Below, in pieces: positions 33,608-42,483 of a stretch of 64,000 nucleotides of DNA. The notes below the pieces were generated by a model. That model had not been told where the DNA came from. It saw only the letters and a list, made by a program, of their open reading frames with translations, and did no database searches. The first letter of the stretch is position 1. Each line of letters begins with the position of its first letter. The translations under genes were made by a program, and so were the position numbers. Location of the stretch: the NCBI RefSeq assembly GCF_008824185.1, contig NZ_CP044423.1, positions 1,315,501 to 1,379,500 of the forward strand, in the 5' to 3' direction. Origin of the DNA: Paracoccus pantotrophus (GTDB taxonomy: Bacteria > Pseudomonadota > Alphaproteobacteria > Rhodobacterales > Rhodobacteraceae).

Positions 33608-34108
33608 TCAGCTCTTGATGGCGATGCGCCGGACCTGCGACTGCGCCTTTTCCGTCTTGGGCAGGGTCACGGTCAGCACGCCGTTCCTGAAATGCGCATC
33701 GACCCCGTCTTCGCGGATCTCGGCGCCCAGCGGGATGCGGCGCTCGAAGCGACCATAGTAGCGTTCCGAGAATTGCCGGTCCTTGTCCTCGGTCTCCGAG
33801 CGTTTCTCGCCCTTCAAGGTCAGCACGCCGTCATTCAGCAGGACTTCGATGTCCTTTTCCTCGAGGCCCGGCACATCGGCGGTCACGGTGATCTCCCTTT
33901 CGTTGTCAGAGATCTCGACACTCGGCCAGCCGCCGCCAAAGGCGGGGACCGCACCGGCGGATGGCAGGCCGAAGCCACGGAAGACATCGTCGAACAGCCG
34001 GTTCACTTCGCGATGCAGCGACAGGAAGGGATCGCGGTCGCCCTCGCGGAAGCTGGCGGGAAGCTGGCTGTCATTGCGGTTCCAGGGAATCAGGTCACGG
34101 ACATTCAT
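33608..34108 (-). CDS. Hsp20/alpha-crystallin small heat-shock protein
   Basis: 166-aa ATP-independent holdase chaperone. The N-terminal arm (MNVRDLIPWNRN through LHREVNRLFDDVFRGFG) leads into an alpha-crystallin domain, about 63-160. Seen: PSVEISDNEREITVTADVPGLEEKDIEVLLNDGVLTLKGEKR, the RRIPL strand, and AHFRNGVLTVTLPK with the conserved G-V-L motif. It belongs to the class A-like group that resembles plant-type Hsp20. A strong AAGGAGGA site precedes the ATG. It lies 84 bases after a second Hsp20 gene of a different class, so the two probably form one heat-induced transcript. Confidence 0.93.
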   Translation of the reverse strand: MNVRDLIPWNRNDSQLPASFREGDRDPFLSLHREVNRLFDDVFRGFGLPSAGAVPAFGGGWPSVEISDNEREITVTADVPGLEEKDIEVLLNDGVLTLKGEKRSETEDKDRQFSERYYGRFERRIPLGAEIREDGVDAHFRNGVLTVTLPKTEKAQSQVRRIAIKS

Positions 34109-34191
34109 GGTTTTCCTCCTTCATTGGCAACAGGTCGCCATCGGCGCCGGACCATGCCGGCGCCAGGCGCGGATCGCGGGAATGAAAGGCC

Positions 34192-34668
34192 TCAGGCGGC
34201 CTGCTTGCCGCCCTCGACCAGCTTCGGATCGGGTTCGGCCGGAATCCTGGCCGTCGCGATCTCGATCCGCCGCGGCTTCATTTCCTCGGGAAGCTCATGG
34301 CGCAGGTCGATCGTCAGCAGCCCGTTCGCCAGATCGGCACCGATCACCTTCACATGATCGGCCAACTGGAAACGCCGCCGGAAACTGCGCTCGGCGATGC
34401 CGCGATGCAGGTACTGGCCCTTGTCCTCGCCCGCCTTCTGGCCAGTGACCACCAGCATGTTGCGCTCCTGGGTGACGGTCAGCTCATCCGGCGCAAAGCC
34501 CGCCACCGCCATGGCGATGCGGTAGTCGTTCTCGTCGGTCTTGGTGATGTCATAGGGCGGCCAGTTGTCGATGGTCTCGACCCGGCTTGCCGCTTCCAGC
34601 GCGTTCAGCATCCGGTCGAAGCCGATGCTCGACCGATAGAGGGGGGAAAAGTCGAAAGTGGTTCTCAT
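34192..34668 (-). CDS. IbpA-like small heat-shock protein
   Basis: 158-aa Hsp20 chaperone of the IbpA/rhizobial class. The N-terminus MRTTFDFSPLYRSSIGFDRMLNALEAA is diagnostic. The alpha-crystallin domain covers YPPYDI-like WPPYDITKTDENDYRIAMAVAGFAPDELTVTQERNMLVVTGQK and ADLANGLLTIDLRHELPEEMKPR, with the IxIxR-type RRIEIATAR tail region. The start at 34668 is followed at once by the diagnostic motif. The leader folds into a ROSE-type hairpin that hides the GGAGG site (34671-34695), so translation should rise with temperature. It is the first gene before the second hsp20. Confidence 0.94.
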   Translation of the reverse strand: MRTTFDFSPLYRSSIGFDRMLNALEAASRVETIDNWPPYDITKTDENDYRIAMAVAGFAPDELTVTQERNMLVVTGQKAGEDKGQYLHRGIAERSFRRRFQLADHVKVIGADLANGLLTIDLRHELPEEMKPRRIEIATARIPAEPDPKLVEGGKQAA

Positions 34669-34670
34669 AG

Positions 34671-34730
34671 CCACATCCTCCGTTGAGCAACATGGGTACA
34701 AGTTTTCCGCCGTGGGACGCCTTGGCGTCC
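34671..34730 (-). promoter_or_regulatory. ROSE-type RNA thermometer in the ibpA-like leader
   Basis: In the mRNA, CCAUGUUGCUC (34695-34685) folds back over an AACG loop (34684-34681) onto GAGGAUGUGG (34680-34671). That gives ten pairs with one bulged G at 34688, in the UUGCU element opposite the Shine-Dalgarno GGAGGA, which is the hallmark of ROSE elements. A second hairpin, GGACGCC-AA-GGCGTCC, lies just upstream (34730-34715). The site to start-codon distance is normal (8 bases). Confidence 0.8.
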
Positions 34731-34880
34731 GCCCGGCCTTGCCGGACCCGTCAAAGGCTTCCGGCGATTCACGATTTAGGGTGGCGAAACGACGCTTCAA
34801 GGGGCCCGCGCGCCCTTCTCCCTGCCCGCAAGATCCCTATCTATCGGATGCAGGCCGCAAGAAGATCACGGGAAGCAACC

Positions 34881-35099
34881 ATGCGACTTGATGACATCAG
34901 GGCCGTTCTGGGTCCGGTCGACGAGACGCTGATCGCCCAGATCAGCCGGACGGATGCCACGGTCGAGGAACTGGCCGAGGCCTGGGGCTGGCTCAATGCC
35001 GACGAGGCCATGATCAACGAGGGGCGCCCCCTGCCCAGGGGCCGCGTCGCCGAACTGGTCGCCATCCTCGAGGCAGCCGAGCCGGACCCCGAGGAATAG
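34881..35099 (+). CDS. Small acidic hypothetical protein, 72 aa
   Basis: Function not recognised. It begins MRLDDIRAVLGPVDETLIAQI and is acidic and helical, ending AELVAILEAAEPDPEE. A GGGAA site precedes the ATG at 34881. It is divergent from the Hsp20 genes (starts about 210 bases apart) and converges on the next minus-strand gene. There is no membrane segment, signal or metal site. It may be a small stress-associated regulator, but nothing in the sequence proves that. Confidence 0.55.
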   Translation: MRLDDIRAVLGPVDETLIAQISRTDATVEELAEAWGWLNADEAMINEGRPLPRGRVAELVAILEAAEPDPEE

Positions 35100-35107
35100 C
35101 GCCGGGC

Positions 35108-35575
35108 TCAGTGCCGGAACCTCGGCGCCAGAAGCAGGATCCTGGGTTCCTGCTCGGCCTCGCCGTCCCTGGACGGCAGGGGGCGTTCTTCCACATGCGG
35201 GCTGCTGGCTTGCAGCACGTCCAGCATGTCGGGAAAGCCATGGGCCACATCCGGCATCCCGGCGATCTCATAGGCGCTCTGCCCCAGGCCGGCATAATGG
35301 ACGATGGAGCCGCCCTGCCGCGTCAGCCGCGCCGCGAAGAAGGCGCAGGAGATCAGGCATTCGTCCCCGATCCGGCGCGACTCGCCCTTTCTCGCCCGCC
35401 GCTGCGCCGCGTCCATCAACCGAAGCGTCAGGCGGTCGGGGGCGATGGGACGATGCATGTAATGTGCCAGCGTCGAGGCAAGGTGATACTCCAGCTCCGA
35501 CGACAAGGCGACCTGGCTTTCGCGCATCCCCTCGATCACCAGATCGCGGGCGGCAGAGAGATACGTGTCCGTCAT
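35108..35575 (-). CDS. Hypothetical protein, 155 aa
   Basis: Function not recognised. A soluble, helix-rich protein. Residues about 1-70 (DLVIEGMRESQVALSSELEYHLASTLAHYMHRP) look like a bundle; the middle contains GDECLISCAFFAARLTRQGGSIVHYAGLGQSAY; the tail is acidic and ends EPRILLLAPRFRH. The ATG at 35575 is the only good start. It is divergent from groES, 307 bases away, and converges on the small acidic protein. It might share heat-shock control with groES because of the divergent promoter region, which is inference. Confidence 0.65.
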   Translation of the reverse strand: MTDTYLSAARDLVIEGMRESQVALSSELEYHLASTLAHYMHRPIAPDRLTLRLMDAAQRRARKGESRRIGDECLISCAFFAARLTRQGGSIVHYAGLGQSAYEIAGMPDVAHGFPDMLDVLQASSPHVEERPLPSRDGEAEQEPRILLLAPRFRH

Positions 35576-35707
35576 GAAACCCTCGGCATCAGTCTGAACG
35601 AACCATTCCCACTAGGAAAAGTTTGGCGCGGTCCCGGCGCAGGTCAAGCCCCTGCATCGGGCCGAGGCAACTGGAATCACACAATATTGCACGCAGGCAT
35701 CAGTCTG

Positions 35708-35734
35708 TTGGCAGCCGATGTCAGCGAGTGCCAA
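35708..35734. promoter_or_regulatory. CIRCE-like HrcA operator upstream of groES
   Basis: TTGGCAGCC (35708-35716), nine bases, then GAGTGCCAA (35726-35734). The right arm matches the alphaproteobacterial CIRCE arm fully; the left differs from TTGGCACTC at two positions. It lies about 150 bases before groES and 18 bases before a heat-shock-type -35 box. The expected binder is HrcA, not encoded in this window. Confidence 0.6.
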
Positions 35735-35752
35735 AAATATTTCGCGCCACCC

Positions 35753-35780
35753 CTTGAAACCGCCGGCTTGCGTGCCAATT
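35753..35780 (+). promoter_or_regulatory. Candidate sigma-32-type promoter of groESL
   Basis: CTTGAAA (35753-35759) matches the heat-shock -35 box. After 15 bases comes CCAATT (35775-35780), a partial match to the CCCCATNT -10 box. It lies about 100 bases before the groES start, just downstream of the CIRCE-like element. Confidence 0.5.
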
Positions 35781-35882
35781 CCTGTGTCGCGCGATGCCAG
35801 CAGGGTCGCGTGAACCCCGTGCCGGACGCTTGGCCGGCGCGGAGGAACCTCTCGCAATCTGTTTGTCCATGAGGAGAACGAT

Positions 35883-36197
35883 ATGACGTTCCGTCCACTC
35901 CATGACCGTATTCTGGTCCGCCGCATCGATGCCGAGGAAAAGACGGCCGGCGGCCTGATCATCCCCGACAGCGCCAAGGAAAAGCCGCAGGAAGGCGAGG
36001 TTCTGGCCGCGGGTCCGGGTGCGCGCAGCGAAAACGGCACGCTGACGCCCCTGGACGTCAAGCCCGGCGACCGCATCCTGTTCGGCAAGTGGTCGGGCAC
36101 CGAGATCCGGCTTGATGGCGAGGATCTGGTGATCATGAAGGAAAGCGACGTGCTGGGCGTGATCGAGGCCCCGGCCAGCGCCAAGAAGGCCGCCTGA
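35883..36197 (+). CDS. groES: Co-chaperonin GroES
   Basis: Heptameric lid of the GroEL chamber, 104 aa. It begins MTFRPLHDRILVRRIDAEEKTAGGLIIPDSAKEKPQEG, with the mobile loop (EEKTAGGLIIPDSA) that contacts GroEL near residues 17-31. It then shows VKPGDRILFGKWSGTEIRLDGEDLVIMKESDVLGVIE. It is slightly longer than the usual 95-97 residues because of a C-terminal EAPASAKKAA tail. GAGGAGAA precedes the ATG. groEL follows 54 bases later. CIRCE and a heat-shock promoter lie upstream. Confidence 0.98.
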   Translation: MTFRPLHDRILVRRIDAEEKTAGGLIIPDSAKEKPQEGEVLAAGPGARSENGTLTPLDVKPGDRILFGKWSGTEIRLDGEDLVIMKESDVLGVIEAPASAKKAA

Positions 36198-36251
36198 CGG
36201 CCATTTCCCAGGATCCAACCAAAGAATGCTGCTCAGGAAGGAGTGAGCCAC

Positions 36252-37889
<1,638 letters not shown>

Positions 37890-37918
37890 GCCGACGACCC
37901 GCCTTTGGCGAAGCATTG

Positions 37919-37945
37919 GGCCGTCCCGAAAGGGGCGGCCTTCTC
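37919..37945 (+). terminator. Terminator of groESL
   Basis: GGCCGTCCC (37919-37927), loop GAAA, GGGGCGGCC (37932-37940), then TTCTC. Nine pairs with one G-U, and a GNRA loop. The next 145 bases to the regulator gene hold no gene. Confidence 0.75.
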
Positions 37946-38090
37946 GCATCCCCCGGCAGCCAGCGCCGGCCAAGCGCGGGGAGCGTCGGGCCATGGGCCG
38001 CACCGCGCAGAGGCCGGATCTGCCGCGGCAATGCGGGGCCTGGCCGCGCTGCGAGCCCGTCCGCCGGCAACCGGCCGGCCCGCGGCCCCC

Positions 38091-38726
38091 TCAGGCCGTC
38101 CGCGTGCCCAGCACCCAGATCAGTTCGGCATCGACATCCCCCTGCGAGGTCCAGCAATGCTCGGTCGAGGCGTCGTAATACATGCTGTCGCCGGGATAGA
38201 GCACCAGGGGCTCGTAGATCCGGCTGTGGATGACCAGTTCCCCCTTCAGCACGGTCAGGAAGATCTCGCCGTCCGAAACGCCCCAGGCCTCGTAATCCTC
38301 GGGCGAGCGGGCCTTGACCACGGTACGGATGGGCGTGAAGCACTTGTCCTTGATATCCGCGCAAAGCAGCTTGTTGTTGCAGGTGGCATTGTTGAGATTG
38401 TCGCCCTGCCCAGCGCGGGCGATGGAGCGCCGGCCGGTGGTCGGCGCATGGCTGGGCTCGTCACCCAGCAAGGCCGACAGTTCGACCTGAAGGCCGCTGG
38501 CGATGCGCTGCAAGGTGGTCAGCGTCGGCGAAAGGTCGTTGCGCTCGATCTTGGACAGGGCCGAGGTGGATACGCCGGTCAGGCGCGCGACCTCCTGCAA
38601 GGTCAGTTGCTGACCCTTGCGCAGCGCCTTCAGCCGCGGGCCGAGTTCCAGCGGCCGTTCGCCGCGCGGACGGGCCGTGCGGCGCTGCCTCATTGCGATG
38701 TCACCAATCTGGTTCACGATCGGCAT
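38091..38726 (-). CDS. XRE-cupin transcriptional regulator
   Basis: 211-aa regulator. An N-terminal helix-turn-helix of the XRE/Cro type (LGPRLKALRKGQQLTLQEVARLTGVSTSALSKIERNDLSPTLTTLQRIASGL, about 30-82) is followed by a C-terminal cupin (about 135-205, with EIFLTVLKGELVIHSRIYEPLVLYPGDSMYYDASTEHCW) that should bind a small effector. I chose the start at 38726 because GGAGAGAC lies just upstream; later ATGs are possible. Such regulators (PuuR-like) often repress an adjoining catabolic operon, here most likely the divergent operon from 39895. proC lies upstream on the same strand. Confidence 0.85.
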   Translation of the reverse strand: MPIVNQIGDIAMRQRRTARPRGERPLELGPRLKALRKGQQLTLQEVARLTGVSTSALSKIERNDLSPTLTTLQRIASGLQVELSALLGDEPSHAPTTGRRSIARAGQGDNLNNATCNNKLLCADIKDKCFTPIRTVVKARSPEDYEAWGVSDGEIFLTVLKGELVIHSRIYEPLVLYPGDSMYYDASTEHCWTSQGDVDAELIWVLGTRTA

Positions 38727-38886
38727 GTCTCTCCAGCCTTGCATTCCCGACGTCACGTTATCCGTTGCGCGGCATCCCTGTCCCGCGCGAATTCCCCCTG
38801 CCCCGAACTTTCCCGCGCCCTGATGCCCTGCAAACATAGGGCAGCGGCGCGGCCTCGATAAGGCGCGGGCAAGACCGGCCCGGCAC

Positions 38887-39693
38887 CTATCGCCCCAGGG
38901 CGACCGAGCGGTCACGGGCCGCCTCTGCGGCACCCGCGACCAGTTCGGACAGGCCGTCCGGCCGCATCAGAACGGCAAGGCCGGCTGCGGTGGTGCCGCC
39001 CGGGCTCGTCACCTCGTGGCGCAGCTCGGCCGCATCCCGGCCGCTGGCCACCATCAGTTCAGCCGCGCCGCCGACCGTGCCGCGGGCAAGCCGTCGCGCC
39101 AGCGCCTCGGGCAGGCCCAGGCCGCGCGCCGCCTGTTCCAGCGCCTCGGCAAACAGGAACAGATAGGCCGGGCCCGAGCCCGAAATCGCCGTCACCGCGT
39201 CGATCTGGACTTCAGCCTCAAGGGCGACGACCTCGCCCACCGCCGAGAACATCCGCACCGCCAGCGCCAGGTGCCCAGGCCCGGCATGGGCATTGCCGAT
39301 GATCGCCGTCATGCCGCGACCGACCAGCGCGGGCGTGTTGGGCATCGCCCGGATGATCGGGCGGTCGCCAAGCACCGCGCCATATTGCTGCAACGAGACC
39401 CCGGCCGCGACCGACAGCACCGGCACATCCGCGGGCAGCGCCGCAAGGCCCGCCAGCACCCCCGCCATCATCTGCGGCTTGACCGCCAGCAGCACGACCG
39501 CGGGCCGCGCAGGCCGGGGGGCGTTGACATGCGCGCCCTGCGCGGCAAGCGCCAGCAACCTGTCGCCGGGATGCGGATCCTCGATCCACAGGCTGGCGGG
39601 CCGCAAGCCCTGCGCGATCCATCCGTCCAGCAGCGCCCCGCCCATCCTGCCGCAACCGACCACCAGCACGCCGCCATCGTTCAGATCTTTCAT
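38887..39693 (-). CDS. proC: Pyrroline-5-carboxylate reductase family protein
   Basis: 268-aa NAD(P)H-dependent reductase that makes proline from pyrroline-5-carboxylate. The Rossmann loop is VVGCGRMGGALLDGW near residues 10-25. The middle shows VLLAVKPQMM and VSVAAGVSL-like VLSVAAGVSLQQY, and the substrate/C-terminal domain has TAISGSGPAYLFLFAEAL and HEVTSPGGTTAAGLAVL, the diagnostic ProC motif. It lies divergent to the hydroxyacid operon and upstream of the XRE-cupin gene. This location suggests that it may serve the pathway of that operon (an imino acid reductase) instead of, or as well as, general proline synthesis. Confidence 0.9.
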   Translation of the reverse strand: MKDLNDGGVLVVGCGRMGGALLDGWIAQGLRPASLWIEDPHPGDRLLALAAQGAHVNAPRPARPAVVLLAVKPQMMAGVLAGLAALPADVPVLSVAAGVSLQQYGAVLGDRPIIRAMPNTPALVGRGMTAIIGNAHAGPGHLALAVRMFSAVGEVVALEAEVQIDAVTAISGSGPAYLFLFAEALEQAARGLGLPEALARRLARGTVGGAAELMVASGRDAAELRHEVTSPGGTTAAGLAVLMRPDGLSELVAGAAEAARDRSVALGR

Positions 39694-39743
39694 CGGGATC
39701 GCTCCTTTGCTGCGGCCGTCAAAGCCCCTGCCCTCTGTCTAGC

Positions 39744-39800
39744 GGATAAAGTTTCTCCACTAAAGTACTTAATTTTTCCTATACGATAAATTTTTCTATC
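39744..39800. promoter_or_regulatory. Divergent promoter region with repeated GATAAA dyads
   Basis: The 200 bases between proC and the FAD dehydrogenase contain a sharply AT-rich block. Within it are the quasi-palindromes GGATAAAGTTTCTCC (39744-39758) and GATAAATTTTTCTATC (39785-39800), with AAGTACTT (39763-39770) between them. They are candidate operators for the XRE-cupin regulator. Confidence 0.45.
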
Positions 39801-39894
39801 ATTGCTCGAGAATTTAAGCTAGGAGAACGGAAGGAACGATTCTGCGGACGAAGCATCGCGAAGATGTCGCCCCAAAGGGTCTGGAGGAAATCAT

Positions 39895-41340
39895 ATGACA
39901 TCTGCGATCCGGCACGAGACCTCGCGCACGCTTCTGATGGACGAGATCCGCGCCTTGCTCGGCCCCGGCGCCGTGCTGGAAAGTCCGGCCGAGATCCAGG
40001 GCTATTGCACCGATGCAAGGCGCAAGTTCCAGGCGCCCGCGCTTTGCGTCTGCAAGCCGCGCGACACGGCCGAGGTCGCGGCGCTGGCCAAGCTGCTGCA
40101 TGCGCATGGCTGGCCGATGCTGCCGCAGGGCGGCAATACCGGCCTGTGCGGCGGGGCGACACCCGACGACCGCCTGCCGGTGATCGTCTCGACCGAACGA
40201 CTGAACAAGCTGCGCGCCATCGACCCCTTCGGGATGACCATCGCCGCCGATGCGGGCTGCACCATCGCCCAGTTGCAAGAGGCGGCCAGGGCCGAGGGGT
40301 TGCTTTACCCGGTCAGCCTCGGCTCGGAGGGCAGCTGCCAGCTGGGCGGCACCATCGCCACCAATGCCGGCGGCACGGCGGTGCTGCGCTATGGCACGAC
40401 GCGCGCGAATACGCTGGGGCTGGAGGTCGTGCTGCCCGACGGCCGGGTGCTGGACATGATGCGGGCGCTGCACAAGGACACCGCCGGCTATGACCTCAAG
40501 CAGCTTTTCATCGGCGCCGAGGGCACATTGGGCATCGTCACCGGCGCGGTCATGCGGCTTTATCCCGCCACCCCGGCGATCGGCATGTGCTGGCTGCGCA
40601 TCGCCGGGCCGGCCGAGGCGCTGGAGCTTTTGCAGCTGTTCCGCCGCCATGCCGGGCGCAGCCTGACCGCCTTTGAGCTGATGAACGCCCAGCAGCTGGC
40701 CAATGTGCTGGATCACGGCAACCACACCGCGCCGGTCGAGGGGCGCGAGGGCTGGCACCTGATGGTCGAACTGGCCGATACCGCCGCAGCCGATCTCGAC
40801 ACGCTGATGGTCGGGATCCTGGAACAGGCCTTCGAGGCCGGGCTGGTCCTGGACGGCAGCATCGCGCAGAACCTGACGCAGGCCGAGGCGATGTGGGCGA
40901 TCCGCCACAGCGTGACGGAATCGAATGCGCGGGTCGGCGTCAGCATCACCTCGGACACGGCGGTCCCGGTGGCCCGCGTCCCCGAATTCATCGCCCGCGC
41001 CACGGAAGCGGTGATGCAGGTCCATCCCGGCATCCTCGTGACTGTTGTGGGCCATGTCGGCGACGGCAACATCCATTTCATCGCGCTGTTTGCGCATGAC
41101 CTCTGGGCGGCGCTGCCCGACCGCCAGGCGGTCGAGGCGCAGCTGCGCAACGCGGTCAACGACATCGCCATCGCGCTTGGCGGCACCTTCAGCGCCGAGC
41201 ACGGCGTTGGCCAGACCATGATCGGGCTGATGGAACGCTACAAGGCCGGCCCCGAACTCGACCTGATGCGGGCGCTGAAACGCTGCATCGACCCCGACGG
41301 GCTGATGAACCGCGACCGCGTCATCGGCCCGACCGCCTGA
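39895..41340 (+). CDS. FAD-linked D-2-hydroxyacid dehydrogenase
   Basis: 481-aa flavoenzyme of the vanillyl-alcohol-oxidase fold (GlcD/D-lactate/D-2-hydroxyglutarate dehydrogenase class). The FAD domain contains PQGGNTGLCGG (78-88) and SLGSEGSCQLGGTIATNAGGTAVLRYGTTRANTLGLEVVLPDG. The C-terminal FAD-oxidase domain contains GHVGDGNIHF near 386 and EHGVGQTM near 435, with the metal/substrate histidines. Membrane-linked electron acceptor likely. The exact substrate is unknown, but D-2-hydroxyacids are usual. GGAGGAAATCAT precedes the ATG. First gene of the operon that continues into the ABC importer. Confidence 0.9.
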   Translation: MTSAIRHETSRTLLMDEIRALLGPGAVLESPAEIQGYCTDARRKFQAPALCVCKPRDTAEVAALAKLLHAHGWPMLPQGGNTGLCGGATPDDRLPVIVSTERLNKLRAIDPFGMTIAADAGCTIAQLQEAARAEGLLYPVSLGSEGSCQLGGTIATNAGGTAVLRYGTTRANTLGLEVVLPDGRVLDMMRALHKDTAGYDLKQLFIGAEGTLGIVTGAVMRLYPATPAIGMCWLRIAGPAEALELLQLFRRHAGRSLTAFELMNAQQLANVLDHGNHTAPVEGREGWHLMVELADTAAADLDTLMVGILEQAFEAGLVLDGSIAQNLTQAEAMWAIRHSVTESNARVGVSITSDTAVPVARVPEFIARATEAVMQVHPGILVTVVGHVGDGNIHFIALFAHDLWAALPDRQAVEAQLRNAVNDIAIALGGTFSAEHGVGQTMIGLMERYKAGPELDLMRALKRCIDPDGLMNRDRVIGPTA

Positions 41341-41376
41341 CCACCCGACAAGACCAACCAACAGGAGAGACGTGAC

Positions 41377-42459
41377 ATGACGAAACCCACCATGCCGACG
41401 ATCAAGCGTCGGACCCTTCTGCTGGGGGCGGCCGCAGGGCTGGCCGCGCCGGCGATCTGGCGCCCCTCGGGTGCGCGCGCCCAGTCCACCCGCATCGTGG
41501 TGCGCGACGACGGCGGCATCTATACCCAGGCCTATACCGAGATCTTCTATCGCCCCTTCACCGAGGCGACCGGGATCGAGGTCGTGCCCGCCCAGGCCCA
41601 GGCCGAGCCGACCGCGCAGATCCGCTCGATGGTGGAAACCGGAACCTATACCTGGGACATGGGCAAGATCTCGGTCCCGGCGGTGCTGCAACTGACCACG
41701 GGCGAGACCAAGTATCTGGAACCCGTGGGCCTGGATGCCGAGGCGGTGATCCAGTCGATCCCGGCGCATTTCCGCAACGAATACCAGGTCGGCACCAACG
41801 TCTATACCACCGTGCTGGCCTATCGCCGCGACGCCTTCGAGGGGCGCGAGGCGCCGGCCTCCTGGGCGGACCTGATGGACCCCGAGAGGTTCCCCGGCCG
41901 CCGCGCCCTGCGCCGCCACCCCTATGACACGCTGGAACAGGCGCTGATGGCCGACGGCGTGCCGGCGGACCAGGTCTATCCGCTGGACCTGGACCGCGCC
42001 TTCGCCCGGCTCGACAAGGTGCAGCCCGCCACCGACATCTGGTGGACCAGCGGCGCGCAGGCCGAACAGCTGCTGATCTCGGGCGAGGTCGACCTGCTTT
42101 CGACCTGGGTGTCGCGCGCGCAATCGGCGCAAGCGGCCGGCGCCCCGGTCGAGATCGTCTGGAACCAGAACATCTGGGGCTGCGACGGCTGGTCGATCCT
42201 GAAGGGCACGCCCAATGCCGATGCCTGCCGCGAGCTAATCAAGTTCGCCTCGGACCCGGCGCGCATGGCGCAGCTGGTCAAGTTCTTCCCGGCCGGCATC
42301 GTCCAGCCGGCGGCCTTCGAGACCATCCCGGCGGACGTGGCCAAGAACTGCCCGACCTATCCGGCGAATATCGAGACCGGGCTGCAGATCGACGCCGCCT
42401 ATTGGCTGGAGAACGCCGACCCGGTGATCGAGCGGTTCAACAGCTGGTTCATCGGCTAG
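41377..42459 (+). CDS. ABC transporter substrate-binding protein (PotD-like)
   Basis: 360-aa periplasmic binding protein of the spermidine/putrescine (PotD/PotF) group. The N-terminus has a twin-arginine-like signal (IKRRTLLLGAAAGLAAPAIWRPSGARA), and the mature part starts QSTRIVVRDDGGIYTQAYTEIFYRPFTEATGIEV. Middle and end show WADLMDPERFPGRRAL and VEIVWNQNIWGCDGWSILKGTPNADACRELIKFASDP. It binds the solute for the following ATPase and fused permease. The ligand is not necessarily a polyamine; neighbouring enzymes point to an organic acid or an amino-acid derivative. It lies 36 bases after the dehydrogenase. Confidence 0.88.
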   Translation: MTKPTMPTIKRRTLLLGAAAGLAAPAIWRPSGARAQSTRIVVRDDGGIYTQAYTEIFYRPFTEATGIEVVPAQAQAEPTAQIRSMVETGTYTWDMGKISVPAVLQLTTGETKYLEPVGLDAEAVIQSIPAHFRNEYQVGTNVYTTVLAYRRDAFEGREAPASWADLMDPERFPGRRALRRHPYDTLEQALMADGVPADQVYPLDLDRAFARLDKVQPATDIWWTSGAQAEQLLISGEVDLLSTWVSRAQSAQAAGAPVEIVWNQNIWGCDGWSILKGTPNADACRELIKFASDPARMAQLVKFFPAGIVQPAAFETIPADVAKNCPTYPANIETGLQIDAAYWLENADPVIERFNSWFIG

Positions 42460-42483
42460 GCCCCCGGGGAAACGGATCGCGAC

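Noticed and set aside
34109..34135. Second ROSE-like hairpin before the Hsp20 gene at 33608
   Set aside because: TTGCC precedes GGAGG, but pairing would need a G-A mismatch and mostly G-U pairs. It lacks the UUGCU with bulged G seen in the first gene.
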